Source: Dasypus novemcinctus
Taxonomy: Eukaryota; Chordata; Mammalia; Cingulata; Dasypodidae
Assembly: GCF_030445035.2 (NCBI RefSeq)
Contig: NC_080688.1
Coordinates: 62,261,949 to 62,325,948 of the forward strand
Reading direction: 5' to 3'
DNA length: 64,000 nt
The notes beneath the pieces are model-generated. The model was not told where the DNA came from and did not search any database. It worked only from the letters and a program-made list of their open reading frames with translations. This document shows positions 36,716-47,778 of the stretch, piece by piece. The position numbers were made by a program, and so were the translations under genes. How positions within the stretch are numbered: position 1 is the stretch's first letter; every line of letters begins with the position of its first letter.

Positions 36716-37385
36716 GTGACCAGCACTTGACACAGGCTAGTAAGACAGGGAGTCAGTAGATGGATCTGGAACCTGGCAAGAAGTCCACAAGGATGTCGAT
36801 ACCCCCAAGATGGCGGATTGAAGACCCTCCCCAAGATGCTGCCATTCAGAACCAGATTTCCTCCAGAAGCCAAGAGAAGCTCCCGATATTCCCCAAGGAC
36901 TTTATCATTGGACCCTCCCAGGGGATTGATGGGTGGCGTAATCAATCAAAATAGCAAACAGCTCCTCCCCTGCCATTATCAAAGGGGTGGAATAACAGTT
37001 CAAAAAGAGGCACAAGGCCCTAACGCTCTCTCTCGCCTTTGGACCGTGGCTCTTGCCTTTGCCATGTCCTGGTGCCAGTCCTGGTGCCGGTCCGTGTACC
37101 TGTTCCTGCCCTCTGCACCCTTCTCTCATCGTTTTTCCCCTGCCATGACAGCCCACAAGTAAAACCTGCGCATTTATAATCTGTAATGGGGAATTGTACT
37201 CTATAAATCAGCTCATTTTATCACTTTTCAGCCCCTTCTTCTCTACCTGGGACCCATGATCTGTTATTTTCACCCATTTCTCTTCCCTCCCTACCTTAAT
37301 AAATTGCTGGCCTAACTCACCCGACGTGCTCTTGAAATTCATTTTTGCAGCATAGTCAAGAACCTAGACAAAATCCGGTAACGCA
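36716..37385 (+). repeat. Solo LTR of an endogenous retrovirus (class I-like)
   Basis: TG...CA-bounded ~670-bp segment with a promoter-like middle and an AATAAA near 37300, followed by 'cttgaaattcatttttgcag' near the end. No gag, pol or env sequence adjoins it, so it is a solo LTR. Exact borders and family uncertain. Confidence 0.6.
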
Positions 37386-38205
37386 CTGGCACTTCCCCAT
37401 TGCCAGTTATCAGCAGCTGTTATTCTAGGACTGGCCCTGGCACAGGCTCATGTCTGCATACAGTGCTGATACTTGTGTCAGCCATGGCACAGGCACTGGA
37501 ACTGACTCTAACACTGGTATTTGCCACATCCCTAGCTGTAGCTTCAGCCTACAGGTTTTCCTGCATATGTGTATTGATTCTGGATCCTTCTTGATAACTG
37601 TTGTTTCTGCCCATCCTCTGTTTCTTTGTTGGGTACCACTGCTGTACTGCTGCCTGGGATCATTAGCACAAGTTTATCCTACCAAACACTCTCTGTTTCA
37701 GGCCAGTAGAAATTCTATCAGTCTTGAATTGCATTTAGCTGCATATGAATGAAAACACACGAAAGAAGTGGTTTAAATGAAATAGGGGTTTATTTTTCTT
37801 TCATGTAAAATGTTGATAGCAGGCTATGGGGTGCACCTTCATGGTGATCAGGGGACCCAGGTTCGTTCTTTGTGCTCTCTCTCTTTTAGCACTGATTTCC
37901 ATCCTCAAGGTCATCTCATAGTCACATGATGCCTGCTGTAGCACCAGCTTTCATGTCCACATCACTTTGGACACTCATAGCTGCCAGGGGACCTGGAAAA
38001 TGTAGTACTTTTGTGGGCATATGGTTGCACAGAATACATTTGAGGATCTGTTTACTAAAGAATGAGAGGAAGGATTAGTAAGTGAGTAACTAGCAGTGCT
38101 TCACAGTAGAAATCCTTTTCCTTTCCAGTCCTAGGTTGAATGTTGTCTCTTAGCTCCCTTTCTGTTCTTTGCAAACATAAGATTTCCTTTCTTTCTTTTT
38201 ACCCA
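37386..38205. other. Intergenic sequence; old repeat possible at 37740-38000
   Basis: No gene supported. The segment from 37740 ('ggggtttatttttctttcat', 'gatcaggggacccagg', 'catcctcaaggtcatctcat') looks like an old interspersed repeat that I cannot name. Confidence 0.35.
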
Positions 38206-38209
38206 GTGT

Positions 38210-38560
38210 GACGGTTAAGGTAATGTGTCAACTCGTCCAGGTAATTGTGCCCAGTTGTTTGGTCAAGCAAGCACTGGGTTAATTGTAATATAAGGACATT
38301 TATGGACTTTAGTCATCAGTGAGTTTATTGCATAGATGGCTGATTATATCTACAGGCAACCAGGGACATTGCTGTCAGCCATGAGTGATGTTTTATCCAA
38401 TCAGTCGAATGCTTTAAAAGGGTAAGTGATTTAGGCATTCAGAGAGAATTTACCAACTTTTCTTTGGACAGCGTACGTCTCCTGGGAACTCATCGGACCT
38501 TCATTGGAGCCCATAGGTTGCAGCCTGCCTGCGGAATCTGGACTTGGGCATTCCCACAGT
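38210..38560 (+). repeat. LTR-like repeat (MaLR/ERVL-type, tentative)
   Basis: 'gtgacggttaaggtaatgtg', 'cagttgtttggtcaagcaag', 'ccaatcagtcgaatgcttta' match a widespread mammalian LTR-type repeat. No coding content. Confidence 0.5.
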
Positions 38561-38875
38561 CACATGAGATTTTATAAAATCTCATACTATTTACAGATAT
38601 CTCCTTCGTATTTCACATGACTTTTTATTCTTTTAGTAGTGTCTTTTGATGAATAGAATTAATTATAATGTCCAATTTGTCAGTCTTTTCCTTTATGGTT
38701 AATGCTTTCCACTTTCATTTTTAAATTTATTTTTGCTGGGTTTATAGTTGGCAGTCATTTTCTTTTAGTTCTTTAAAAATATAATTCAAGGGTTTTCCTA
38801 CTTCCTTCATGTATTAGGCTTTTTTTGACATGTAACAACATCAGCACACACTTAGCAGCTTAAAACAAAATACAT

Positions 38876-39289
38876 TAAAAAAAAAAGATGTATTTATTTA
38901 TTTATTTCTCTCCCCTTCCCCACCCCCCACCCTGGTTGTCTGTTCTCTGTGTCTATTTGCTACGTCTTCTTTGTCCACTTCTGTTGTTGTCAGCGGCATG
39001 GGAATCTGTTTCTTTTTGTTGCATCATTTTGTTGTGTCAGCTCTCCATGTGTGTGGCACCATTCCTGGGCAGGCTGCACTTTGTTTCATGCTGGGTGGCT
39101 CTCCTTATGGGGCGCACTCCTTGTGCGTGGGGCTCCCCTATGCAGGGGACACCCCTGCGTGGCACGGCACTCTTTGCGCGCATCAGCACTGCACATGGGC
39201 CAGCTCCACATGGGTCAAGGAGGCCCGGGGTTTGAACCGCGGACCTCCCATGTGGTAGACGGACACCCTAACCACTGGGCCAAGTCCGC
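38876..39289 (-). repeat. DAS-SINE
   Basis: Antisense copy; head at right reads 'ggacaccctaaccactggg'. Flanks share an imperfect duplication around 'cagc(t/c)taaaa...atacatt'. Confidence 0.92.
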
Positions 39290-39294
39290 AGCCT

Positions 39295-39835
39295 AAAATA
39301 CATTTATTATCTCACAGTTTCCGTGGGTTGGATACTTGCATGGCTTAGCTGGGTCCCCTAGAAGGCTGCAATCAAGGTTTTAGCCAGGACTGGGTTCTCG
39401 TCTGGGCTTGACTTCCAAGTTCACTCAGTTTGTTGACATAATTCAGTTCCTTGAGGTTGTAGGACTAAAGGCTTCGGTTTCTTGCCAGCTCTCCCCTGAG
39501 GCTGCCCTCAGCTCCTAATGGCCCCCCACAGCACTGGGCCAAGTGAGATTCCCCAACATGGGAATTGATTTCCTCAAAGTCTGCAAAGGGGTGTGGGTGA
39601 GACTCCAGTAAAATGGATGCTACAATCTTATGCAACATGATCACATTATCTCATAATCCAAGTAATCACACACATGAAATCATGTACGTTTTATTGCCTT
39701 TGCCTTATTCTCTTGTTTGCAAGTCACAGGTCTGATGCCACACTCAAGGGGAGGGACTCACACACAGGCAGGAATATTAGCAGGAAGGATCACTGGGGCT
39801 ATCCTAAGAGCCTGTCCACTACGCATCGTTTCTGC
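39295..39835 (-). repeat. LTR-like repeat (MLT-type, tentative)
   Basis: 'tctcacagtttccgtgggtt', 'catggcttagctgggtcccc', 'tgcaatcaaggttttagcca', 'cacactcaaggggaggga' match an old mammalian LTR read in antisense. Confidence 0.55.
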
Positions 39836-40579
39836 TGAGATATTACCTATCAATTTTAATGCTATTCATTTGAAAGTGAATGTGTATTTTTCCTATGGCT
39901 ACTTTTAAGATTTTTTCTTTATCTTTGGTTTTCATCAGTCTTACTGTGATGTGCTTGGTGTGTTTTTCTTTGTACTTCTGTTAACTGACGTTCGTAGAAC
40001 CTCTTGCATTAGTGACTTGATGTATTTCATGTTTGGAAAAGTTCAGCCTTTATCTTTTCAAATACTATTTCTGCTCTATTTTCTTTCTCCTCCTCCCTTT
40101 CTGGAATCCCCAATTACCTAGAGGTTGGACTTTTACACTATATCCCATTATCTCTTACATTCTTCTCTGTATTTCCATCCTTTTTTCTTTTCATGCTTTA
40201 GTCTGGATATTTTCACTGAGCTATCTAGATCACCAATCCTGTTCTGGTTAATTTGCTATTGAGCATGTCTGTTCTGTTCTTGATTTCAGTTATTATGCTT
40301 TTCAATTTATAGCTTCCATTTGATTCTCTTTAGAAAATAGATTCTGGTTCTCTGTGAATGTTTCAACTTGCATTCTCTCTTTTTTTTTTTTTTTCCTTTC
40401 TTTTTTGAGCACATTAGTCACATTTATTTTAAAGACCATGTTTGACGACTCCAATATCTGTATCACCTGTGGGTCTGTTGCAATTTTCTCTTTTTTTCTT
40501 GGTCCTGTACTTTGGCATGCCTGGTAATGTTTTGATTGAATATATCACTGAGTATGAAAATTTGGAGAGCCTTTAGATC

Positions 40580-40742
40580 AGTGGCTCTGAAAATGTGGCA
40601 TTAGCATCCCTTGGAAACTTTTTAAAAATGCACATTCTTGGTCCTACCCCAGAATACTGAATCAAAAACTCTGGGACAGGTCCCAGCCATCTGTGTTTTA
40701 AGAAGCCCTCCAGGTGATTCTGATGCTTAAATTTGGAAACTG
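40580..40742 (+). mobile_element. MER20-like hAT element
   Basis: 'tcagtggctctgaaaatgtg', 'cattagcatcccttgg', 'ccctccaggtgattctgatg' correspond to MER20. Confidence 0.75.
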
Positions 40743-40924
40743 TTGACCTATATGATATTGTCCTTCTCCATTTGGATATTTCTTTAAGTTCTGACAGGCA
40801 ATTTGAATAGGAGCAGGGATTGAGCTAAATCAAGGTTAGGTTTCATCATGGTTTTCCTACACATGGCCCTTCTGCCCCTTCTGTTTGAGCCTATACTTAG
40901 CACCATGCTTGATAAGTGTACGTC

Positions 40925-41600
40925 CAAGAGACTTAAATCTTTGGTCAGTCCATGTGCCAGTTAGGCCTTGATCTCAGCAGAGTTGCAGCACCTACTCTCC
41001 AGTTCATTGGACTCACCCAGGACAACAAACAAGGTGATGATAATTGACAATGCCCATTCCAAGGAGCAGAGGGAGTTCCATCCATCTGCCCCATGGGATC
41101 TAAGTCCCCTCTCAATTAGAGGCAGAGTGGGCATTACCATCCCAAAATCCTCAAGATTGGTGAATGAATGAGTCTACTATAGACTTATTGTTATTCTAGC
41201 AGTGGGAGAACTTTTATCATTGATGTGAAGGCAGTGGCCACTGGAGGTTCTGAAGGGAGGGAGAGGGAAAAATAGGTGTAATATGGGGGCTTTTTCAGGA
41301 AGTTGGAATTGTCCTGCATGACATTGCAATTACAGATATAGGCCATTATATATTTTGCCATAACTTAAAAAATTTCGTGGGACAGAGTATAAACTATAAT
41401 GTAAACTATAATCCATGGCTAGTGGCAATGCTCCAATATGTGTTCATCAACTGTAATAAATGTTCACACTAGTGAAAGATGTTGTTAATGTGGGAAACTG
41501 TGGGAAGGGGAGGGAGTAGGGCGTATGAGAATCTCCTATATTTTTCATGTAACATGTAATCTAAAGTTTCTTTAAAAATTAATTTTTTTAATGCTGTTTG
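40925..41600 (+). repeat. Repeat family B copy 1 (probable xenarthran L1 3' region)
   Basis: Contains 'tcagcagagttgcagcacc', 'cattggactcacccag', 'gggatctaagtcccctctca', 'aggcagagtgggcatta', and an L1-like end ('atttttcatgtaacatgtaa'). Matches 41930-42570 and 58935-59250. Confidence 0.6.
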
Positions 41601-41929
41601 ACCTAAAGTAAGGGGGAAATGGAAAGGAGAAATGAGTTTATATGGCTACGAGTTTCTAAAAAAGAGTCTGGAGGCTGGCAGAAGGTTTGCCCTCATGCAC
41701 AACTGAGCAGAGTCAGAGAGACAGATAAAGCAGATACAACCCCCAGATATTGGTTCCTTTGAGGGCTAAAGAGACCCATGGGAGTTATGGTCATGGCCGA
41801 TGGGGTTAACTACCAGGGCAGATGGCCCCTCTTTGGAAATGGTGTTTATGTGTGATGAATCTGGACTCAGATGGGATCTCCCTTCATAAGACTTTCATGC
41901 TAATGTGCTGGAGGTGCAGTTAATGTTGG

Positions 41930-42570
41930 GGTTTAAGATATATTTAGGGGATTTGAATCTCTGGACTGACAATGTGATAGCCAGATCCTGAGCCTCAACA
42001 GACTCCAGCACCTACAATCTGATTTATTGGACTTACCACACTCAGCTAAGATGGAGGTGAAGAAGGACAACCACCACACCATGGAGCCTAGAGTGATTAC
42101 AACTGAAAATGGGAGGATTGCATCCAGCATCCAGGTGGAATCTGAGCCTCCTCTTGACATAAAGGTGCAATGGACACAACCAATCCAGTGTCCACATAGA
42201 AGAGGTGGCATTGGATTGGGAAAAGTGGACATAATGGACAAAGGGTATGGGGAAAGGCAGGAAGAGATGAGAAGTGGAGGCGTCTTCGGGACATGGAGCT
42301 GCCCTGGATGGTGCTTCAGAGGTAATCACCGGACATTGTAAATCCTCACAGGGCCTACATGATGGAATAGAGGAGAGTATGGGCCATGATGTGAACCAAT
42401 GTATATGAGGTGCAGAGGTGCCCAAAGATGTACTTACCAAATCCAATGGATGTGTCATGATGATGGGAACGAGTGTTGTTGGGGGGGGGAGAGGGGGGGT
42501 GGGGGGGTGGGGTTGAATGGGACCTCACATATATATTTTTAATGTAATATTATTACAAAGTCAATAAAAA
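41930..42570 (+). repeat. Repeat family B copy 2, with G-rich 3' tract
   Basis: Shares 'gaatctctggactgac', 'cctcaacagactccagcacc', 'attggacttaccacactcag' with the other copies. Near the end a long G-rich run (42479-42516) is followed by 'tttttaatgtaatattatta' and an A-rich tail, typical of an L1 3' end. Confidence 0.65.
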
Positions 42571-42660
42571 AATTAAAAAAAAAATTAAAAAAAAAATTAA
42601 TTTTTTTTAAAAAGAAAGGCTAGGTTTCATATTTGTGAGGGCTGTTTTATTACCAGGTCA

Positions 42661-43403
42661 CTTTTTTTTTTTTAAGATTTTTTTCTTTCTTTATCATCCT
42701 GCCTTTCCCCTCCCCTCCCCCTCCCCCCACTCTGCTGTTTTTGCTGTCTGTGTCCATTCGCTGTGTGACCTTCTGTATCTATTTCTTTTTGTCTTCTCTT
42801 TTTCACTTTTTCTTCTCTAGGTTCACCAGGATTTGATCCTGGGGACCTCTGATGTGGAGTGAGGTTCCCTGTCACCTCAGTTCCTGGTCTCTGCTGCACT
42901 TCCCCTTGACTCTCCCTTTGTCTCTCTTTTGTTGCACCATCATCTTGCTGCATGACTCACTTGCTTACTACACAGATATTCAGTTTGCTGCATGGGCACT
43001 CAGCTCGCCACGTGGGCACTCATGCGGTCACCTGGCTCACCACACAGGCACTTGCACGGGCACTCGGCTCACTGCACAGGCACTGGCTCGCTTTGCAGGT
43101 ACTGGCTCACCATGTGGGCACTCCGTTCGCCATGCAGGCACTTGGCTCACCATGTGTGCACTTGTGGGCACTCAGCTTGCCATGTGGGCACTCGTGCAGG
43201 CACTCGGCTCACCACGTGGGTACTCAGCTTGCCTCATGGGCACTCAGTTCACTGTGTGGGCACTTGGTTTGCCATGCAGGCACTGTTCACCATGCAGTCA
43301 CGCTTTCTCTTCTTCTTTCTCACCAGGAGGTTCCCGGGATCGAACTCAGATCCTCTCACACGGTTAGGCAAAGGCCTTATCACTTGAGCCACATCCGCTT
43401 CCC
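42661..43403 (-). repeat. DAS-like SINE with expanded internal tandem array
   Basis: About 740 bp, longest SINE in the window. T-run at the left, head at the right ending 'catccgcttccc'. At 42993-43302 about 15 imperfect ~20-bp units built on 'GGCACTCGGCTCACC'. Confidence 0.85.
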
Positions 43404-43850
43404 ATCAGTTCACTCTTATTTCTAGGATCTAGCCCATCAGGACTTCTTCCATGCCACTGCTCCACTATGATAGCCCCTGAACTCTAATTTTTATCTCCCC
43501 AGCACTATGAGTCTGCTGATATCTGTGGTCAGTTACTTCTCTTGGCCTGAGCTGCTCAAATGCTGGCTGTCTGGGTAGTTCTCTTATATGTTGAAACAGA
43601 TTTTGATTCCCTTTTATCCAGTTTTTCTAGTCGTTCTCAACAAAAGGATTAGTCTACCACATAGGCCCATGTTTATACTTTAATACAGAATTCTTCACTC
43701 CACTTCACCTCATCCGAAGTTAAATTAACCAGTACAGTTCACTTCCTTTTCTAGGAAACTAGTATTATATCACAATCTTTGATATGAATTGGACGTATAT
43801 TTATAACTGACTTACAGACCTCATCAACATTATAGAAGCATAAAGGTACA
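43404..43850. other. Intergenic spacer
   Basis: No repeat or gene recognised. Confidence 0.4.
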
Positions 43851-43868
43851 AACACTTGTAATCCTTTC

Positions 43869-44257
43869 TTTTTTTTTTTTTTTTAAAGATTTATTTATTT
43901 ATTTAATTTCCCCCCCTCCCCTGGTTGTCTGTTCTCGGTGTCTATTTGCTGCGTCTTGTTTCTTTGTCCGCTTCTGTTGTCGTCAGCGGCACGGGAAGTG
44001 TGGGCGGCGCCATTCCTGGGCAGGCTGCTCTTTCTTTTCACGCTGGGCGGCTCTCCTTATGGGGCGCACTCCTTGCGCATGGGGCTCCCCCACGCGGGGG
44101 ACACCCTTGCGTGGCAAGGCACTCCTTGCGCGCATCAGCACTGCGCATGGCCAGCTCCACACCCAGCTCCACACGGGTCAAGGAGGCCCGGGGTTTGAAC
44201 CGCGGACCTCCCATATGGTAGACGGACGCCCTAACCACTGGGCCAAGTCCGTTTCCC
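43869..44257 (-). repeat. DAS-SINE
   Basis: Antisense; perfect 17-bp duplication acacttgtaatcctttc at 43852-43868 and 44258-44274. An internal 'cagctccacac' duplication lies at 44151-44173. Confidence 0.94.
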
Positions 44258-44274
44258 ACACTTGTAATCCTTTC

Positions 44275-45841
44275 ATCTCCCCTTTTATTATTCACGTGGG
44301 ATGCAAACACAACACACCCATTCACTTCAACACTGATGTCTGTTAGGCAGGAAGATAAAACAGAACAAACCCAGAAGTGGTTCCTTGTCCTCATGAAGTG
44401 TACAGTCAAAATGACCCAGATCCAATTAACTACCTGAAGTCTAGGTTTTATGCGGCAAACAGAGAAAGCGGTGTTACCACCCACTCTCCCACCCCCAATC
44501 CTGAATACCTCAATGAACTAATCCAGCAACTCTTTTATTCCTTTGATGCTTGTCTAGATCATGTCTGAAAGGCTTCAGGTATTTACATTTATAATTTTAG
44601 CCACTAGAGGGCAGCCAAATTTTAAAAGTACTTTCAAAGCGGAGGAAAAAGGGCAAACTTGAAAAGCTACCCCTGGGCGCCCTAACCAAAGTCAAATCTC
44701 AAGGTGGAATTCTCTCCAAGAGGGGACACCAGCCAAGCACCCCAGCACCCAAACCACTCTCTTGCTTCAGGCTTGGGGATGGCACCAATTTATCCTGAGA
44801 CCCTGGTCCCTCAAGTGGAGGATGATGTAATAAAACCTGCTATGGGACATAATGAACTAGATCAGAGGGTTTCCTAACCAAGACTTCAGAGGAAATTAAC
44901 CGCAGAGGAACCCTCTAGAAGGAGGGGGCCTAAGGCACTCACAGACCTAATACCTTTCAAGTATTTACTGAAAAGCATCAGCCAACGTGCCTTTATTGAG
45001 CAGTATCTGAGCAACGAGCAGCTTTGTACTTGGGCAGAAGAAAAAGAGACTTGTTCTAGCTACAAAGAGAAGACAAGCTTGCACAACATTATGAAAAAGC
45101 AATAAGGACCGGCTTGAGCCAAATGGCATTCAGTCAGGATGGTCCTTCTCTCCATTCTAGGGGGAGCCACTGAGAGGCCACTCAGGTTTCCAGCTTACCT
45201 GTCTCGGCACAGCATGGAGCCCTTACCCTTGAGCCCACCAGCTCAGGAGGGCTTCCAGGAGCCCCCAGCCCTTCTCCTGCCTCTCCCTAACCTGGAGGGG
45301 GAGATCTATTTCCAGTCTTTGTTGTTGTTTGCTTGTCTAAGGCATTTTGTCAAAGTCCCCTGTCCTCCCCCAAGCCCAATCTAGGGCTGGTGAGGCTTTG
45401 GGAGCATAAAATTAAGAGAGACTTTCTGGCTTTTTCTCTACCCATCTACTCTCATATCAATGAATGAGAATAACGGGAGGTGATACAGGAAAGAAAAGTG
45501 GTTAATATCTCAAAAAATATTGTTCTTTCACAGGGTTGAAAGCATGCATGTCCTTAGCCCAAGCCTGGCATAGGGTATGAGCTTAGTGAGTATTAGTTAT
45601 TATAGGGCCACAATCCCTCCCTGGAAAGCCCCAAACCCCCAAAGCTCTAAAATCCCAAATTCATTTGGAAAAACCTCATGTGAAATGAATTCATTAGGTG
45701 GCAAAATCTTCCCGGAACTTAACTGGGGTCTACCTATACCAGCTGATATGAATAGCCATTATTTACTGCAGAAATAGAAAGCATTTGGTTCCAAAGTGCT
45801 GCCTCAGATGGTGCTATGGATGTCATGAGTTTGTGACGTTA
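44275..45841. other. Intergenic, mostly unique-looking
   Basis: Contains a CTCF-like motif at 44600-44616. Open frames such as 45139-45384 are proline-rich and unrecognised. Confidence 0.4.
44600..44616 (+). promoter_or_regulatory. CTCF-like motif
   Basis: GCCACTAGAGGGCAGCC is a close match to the CTCF core CCASYAGRKGGCAS, in otherwise repeat-free sequence. Confidence 0.6.
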
Positions 45842-45846
45842 GAATG

Positions 45847-46489
45847 TGTAGCAGTTTGGTATTGTTTATGAATGCCAAAAATAGATATTGGGTTGTGTTG
45901 GTAAACTGGTCTCTTCCTCTGGGTATATCAGAATGTATTAGATTTTCACTTTTACTTGATTAAATTATGAGCAAGGCTTTGATTTGGCTATGTCAAGGCG
46001 GCAGGCGGGGACTCACAGAGAAAATGACACAGCAGAGGAGAGAATTTTGGTTTTGATGTTGGAGTGCCGGAAGTAAATACACAGAGAAGAACACAGAAGT
46101 AGATATGCAGGAAGAGAGTGCTTCTTAGACACACCCTGGGAAGAAAGATAAGCCTGAGAGTCTACAGCTGACCTTGTGGAGAGACCAGAGCAGCTGAGCC
46201 AGAAAGAAATGATCCCTGGGGAGAAAGGCAAGCCTTATGCCAGCCTACAGCTGAGATAGGAAGAAGCTGGGTCTGCACAGCCTTAAGAGGAAAGAGGAAG
46301 GCTGAACCCTCGCAGACATCACCCACCATCTTGCCTCAACTCATGGCAACAATTTGGTGAGGAAGTAACTTTGAGTTGGTCTCTTTAGGGCCTTATGACC
46401 ATAAGCTTTCACCCCAAATAAATAACACTTTATAAAAGCCGACAGACTTCTGGTATTTTGCATCAGCACCCCTTTGATAGACTGATACA
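45847..46489 (+). repeat. LTR-type repeat, TGTAGCAG...TGATACA
   Basis: 643-bp segment with MaLR-like ends, TGTAGCAG and CTGATACA, and flanks gaatg (45842-45846) / gaatc (46490-46494), a 5-bp duplication with one change. AATAAA occurs near 46421. No protein coding content. Probably a lineage-specific MaLR/ERVL LTR. Confidence 0.65.
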
Positions 46490-46499
46490 GAATCTGATG

Positions 46500-47165
46500 G
46501 CCTTTCTAAAATCTGGAATGTTCTGTGTGACATTAGATTTGGCAGATAGACCCTAGAATGGTCCTAAGTCATCTCTTGCTGTTCATGCCCTATATAATCC
46601 CCTCCCTTTGACTGTTGGTAGGAACAGTGACTTGCTTCTAGCCAATACGTTACGGGGATGGTGAAGAGATTTTTCAGATGTAGTTAGGGTACCAAATCAG
46701 TTGGTTTTGATGTAGTCAAAAGGCAGACCATCCTCAGTGGGTCTGGCCTAATCAGATGAATGCCCTTAAAAGAGGGACTAGGCCCTCTCTGAGGTCAGAG
46801 ACTATCTCAGTTGTTGGCTTTAAAGAAGTTGCCATGTTGTGAGAGGACCTAGGAGAGGGCCATTGGGCAGTGAACTGTGGGCGACCTCTAGTCGCTGAGA
46901 GCATTTGGCAGAGTGCCAGCAAGAAAATGGTACCTAGTCCCACAACCACAAGAAAATGAATTCTGCCAGCAGTCTGAGGGAGCTTGGAAGCAGATCTTTC
47001 CCTACTTGAGGCTCTGATGAGACTGCAGCCCCAGTTGCATATGATATAGGACTAGAGATACCCTGGAACAGAGGCTCCAGCTAAGCTGAGCTCAGACTCC
47101 TGAACCATGGAAAATGAGATAATAAATGTGTGTTGTTTTAAGCCACTAGATTCTGGTGATTTTTT
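46500..47165 (+). repeat. MLT1-type LTR (ERVL-MaLR)
   Basis: 'aggccctctctgaggtcaga', 'gaagttgccatgttgtgaga', 'gaattctgccagcagtctga', 'gagataataaatgtgtgttg', 'tttaagccactaga': classic MLT1 sequence, sense. Confidence 0.82.
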
Positions 47166-47220
47166 GAAATTGATATTTAAATTTTATTTCATATTATTTT
47201 TATTTATTTTATTATTATTA

Positions 47221-47298
47221 TTTTTTAGGAGGTACTGGGGACTGAACTCTGGACCTTGCATGTGGGAAGCAGGTGCTCAATCACATCTACAGCTCCCC
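47221..47298 (-). repeat. Short SINE monomer, antisense
   Basis: 'aggaggtactggggactgaa' to 'cacatctacagctcccc', with a T-rich tail at 47175-47226; inserted at the end of the MLT1 LTR. Confidence 0.7.
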
Positions 47299-47331
47299 GA
47301 CTGTGGTAATTTTTAATGCAATATCTCAGTG

Positions 47332-47778
47332 TACCAGGGCTGCTGTAACAAAGTAGCACAGATTTGTTGACTTAAGAAAGAGAAATTTATTATCTCATGG
47401 CCCTGGATGCTAGAAGTCCAACATCAAGATGTCAGCAGAAGGCCATGCTTCCTCTGAAAGAGAACACAGTCCATTCCATTCCTCTCCCTCAGGCTTCCTC
47501 CGGGTGGCTGGCATTCCAAGACATTCCTTGGTTTGTGGTGGCCTAGCTCAACCTCTGCCTCAGTCACATGGCTGTCTCTCTCTGTCTCTTTGTCTCTCTC
47601 CGTCCAGTTTTTCTTCTCCTTATCAGGACGCCAGTCATACTGGAGTAGAGCCCACCTTAACCCAGTTTGGCCTCATCTTAACCAATAGCATCTTCGAAGA
47701 TCCTATTTGCCGATAAGCTCACATTCACAGGACGTCTTTTGGGGGGGACACAATTCAATCCATAACGTGCAGCCTAGG
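47332..47778 (-). repeat. LTR-like repeat (MaLR-type, tentative), antisense
   Basis: 'accagggctgctgtaacaaa', 'tttattatctcatggccctg', 'gatgtcagcagaaggcc', 'gacacaattcaatccataac' match the reverse of a common mammalian LTR-type repeat. Confidence 0.6.

Noticed and set aside
42993-43302. CRISPR-like direct repeats
   Set aside because: Units are degenerate, contiguous and inside a mammalian SINE; there are no unique spacers.
42672-43425. Open frames of up to 171 codons rich in H, T, W, A, L, G
   Set aside because: Produced by the ~20-bp tandem array inside a SINE. All frames are open because the unit lacks stops.
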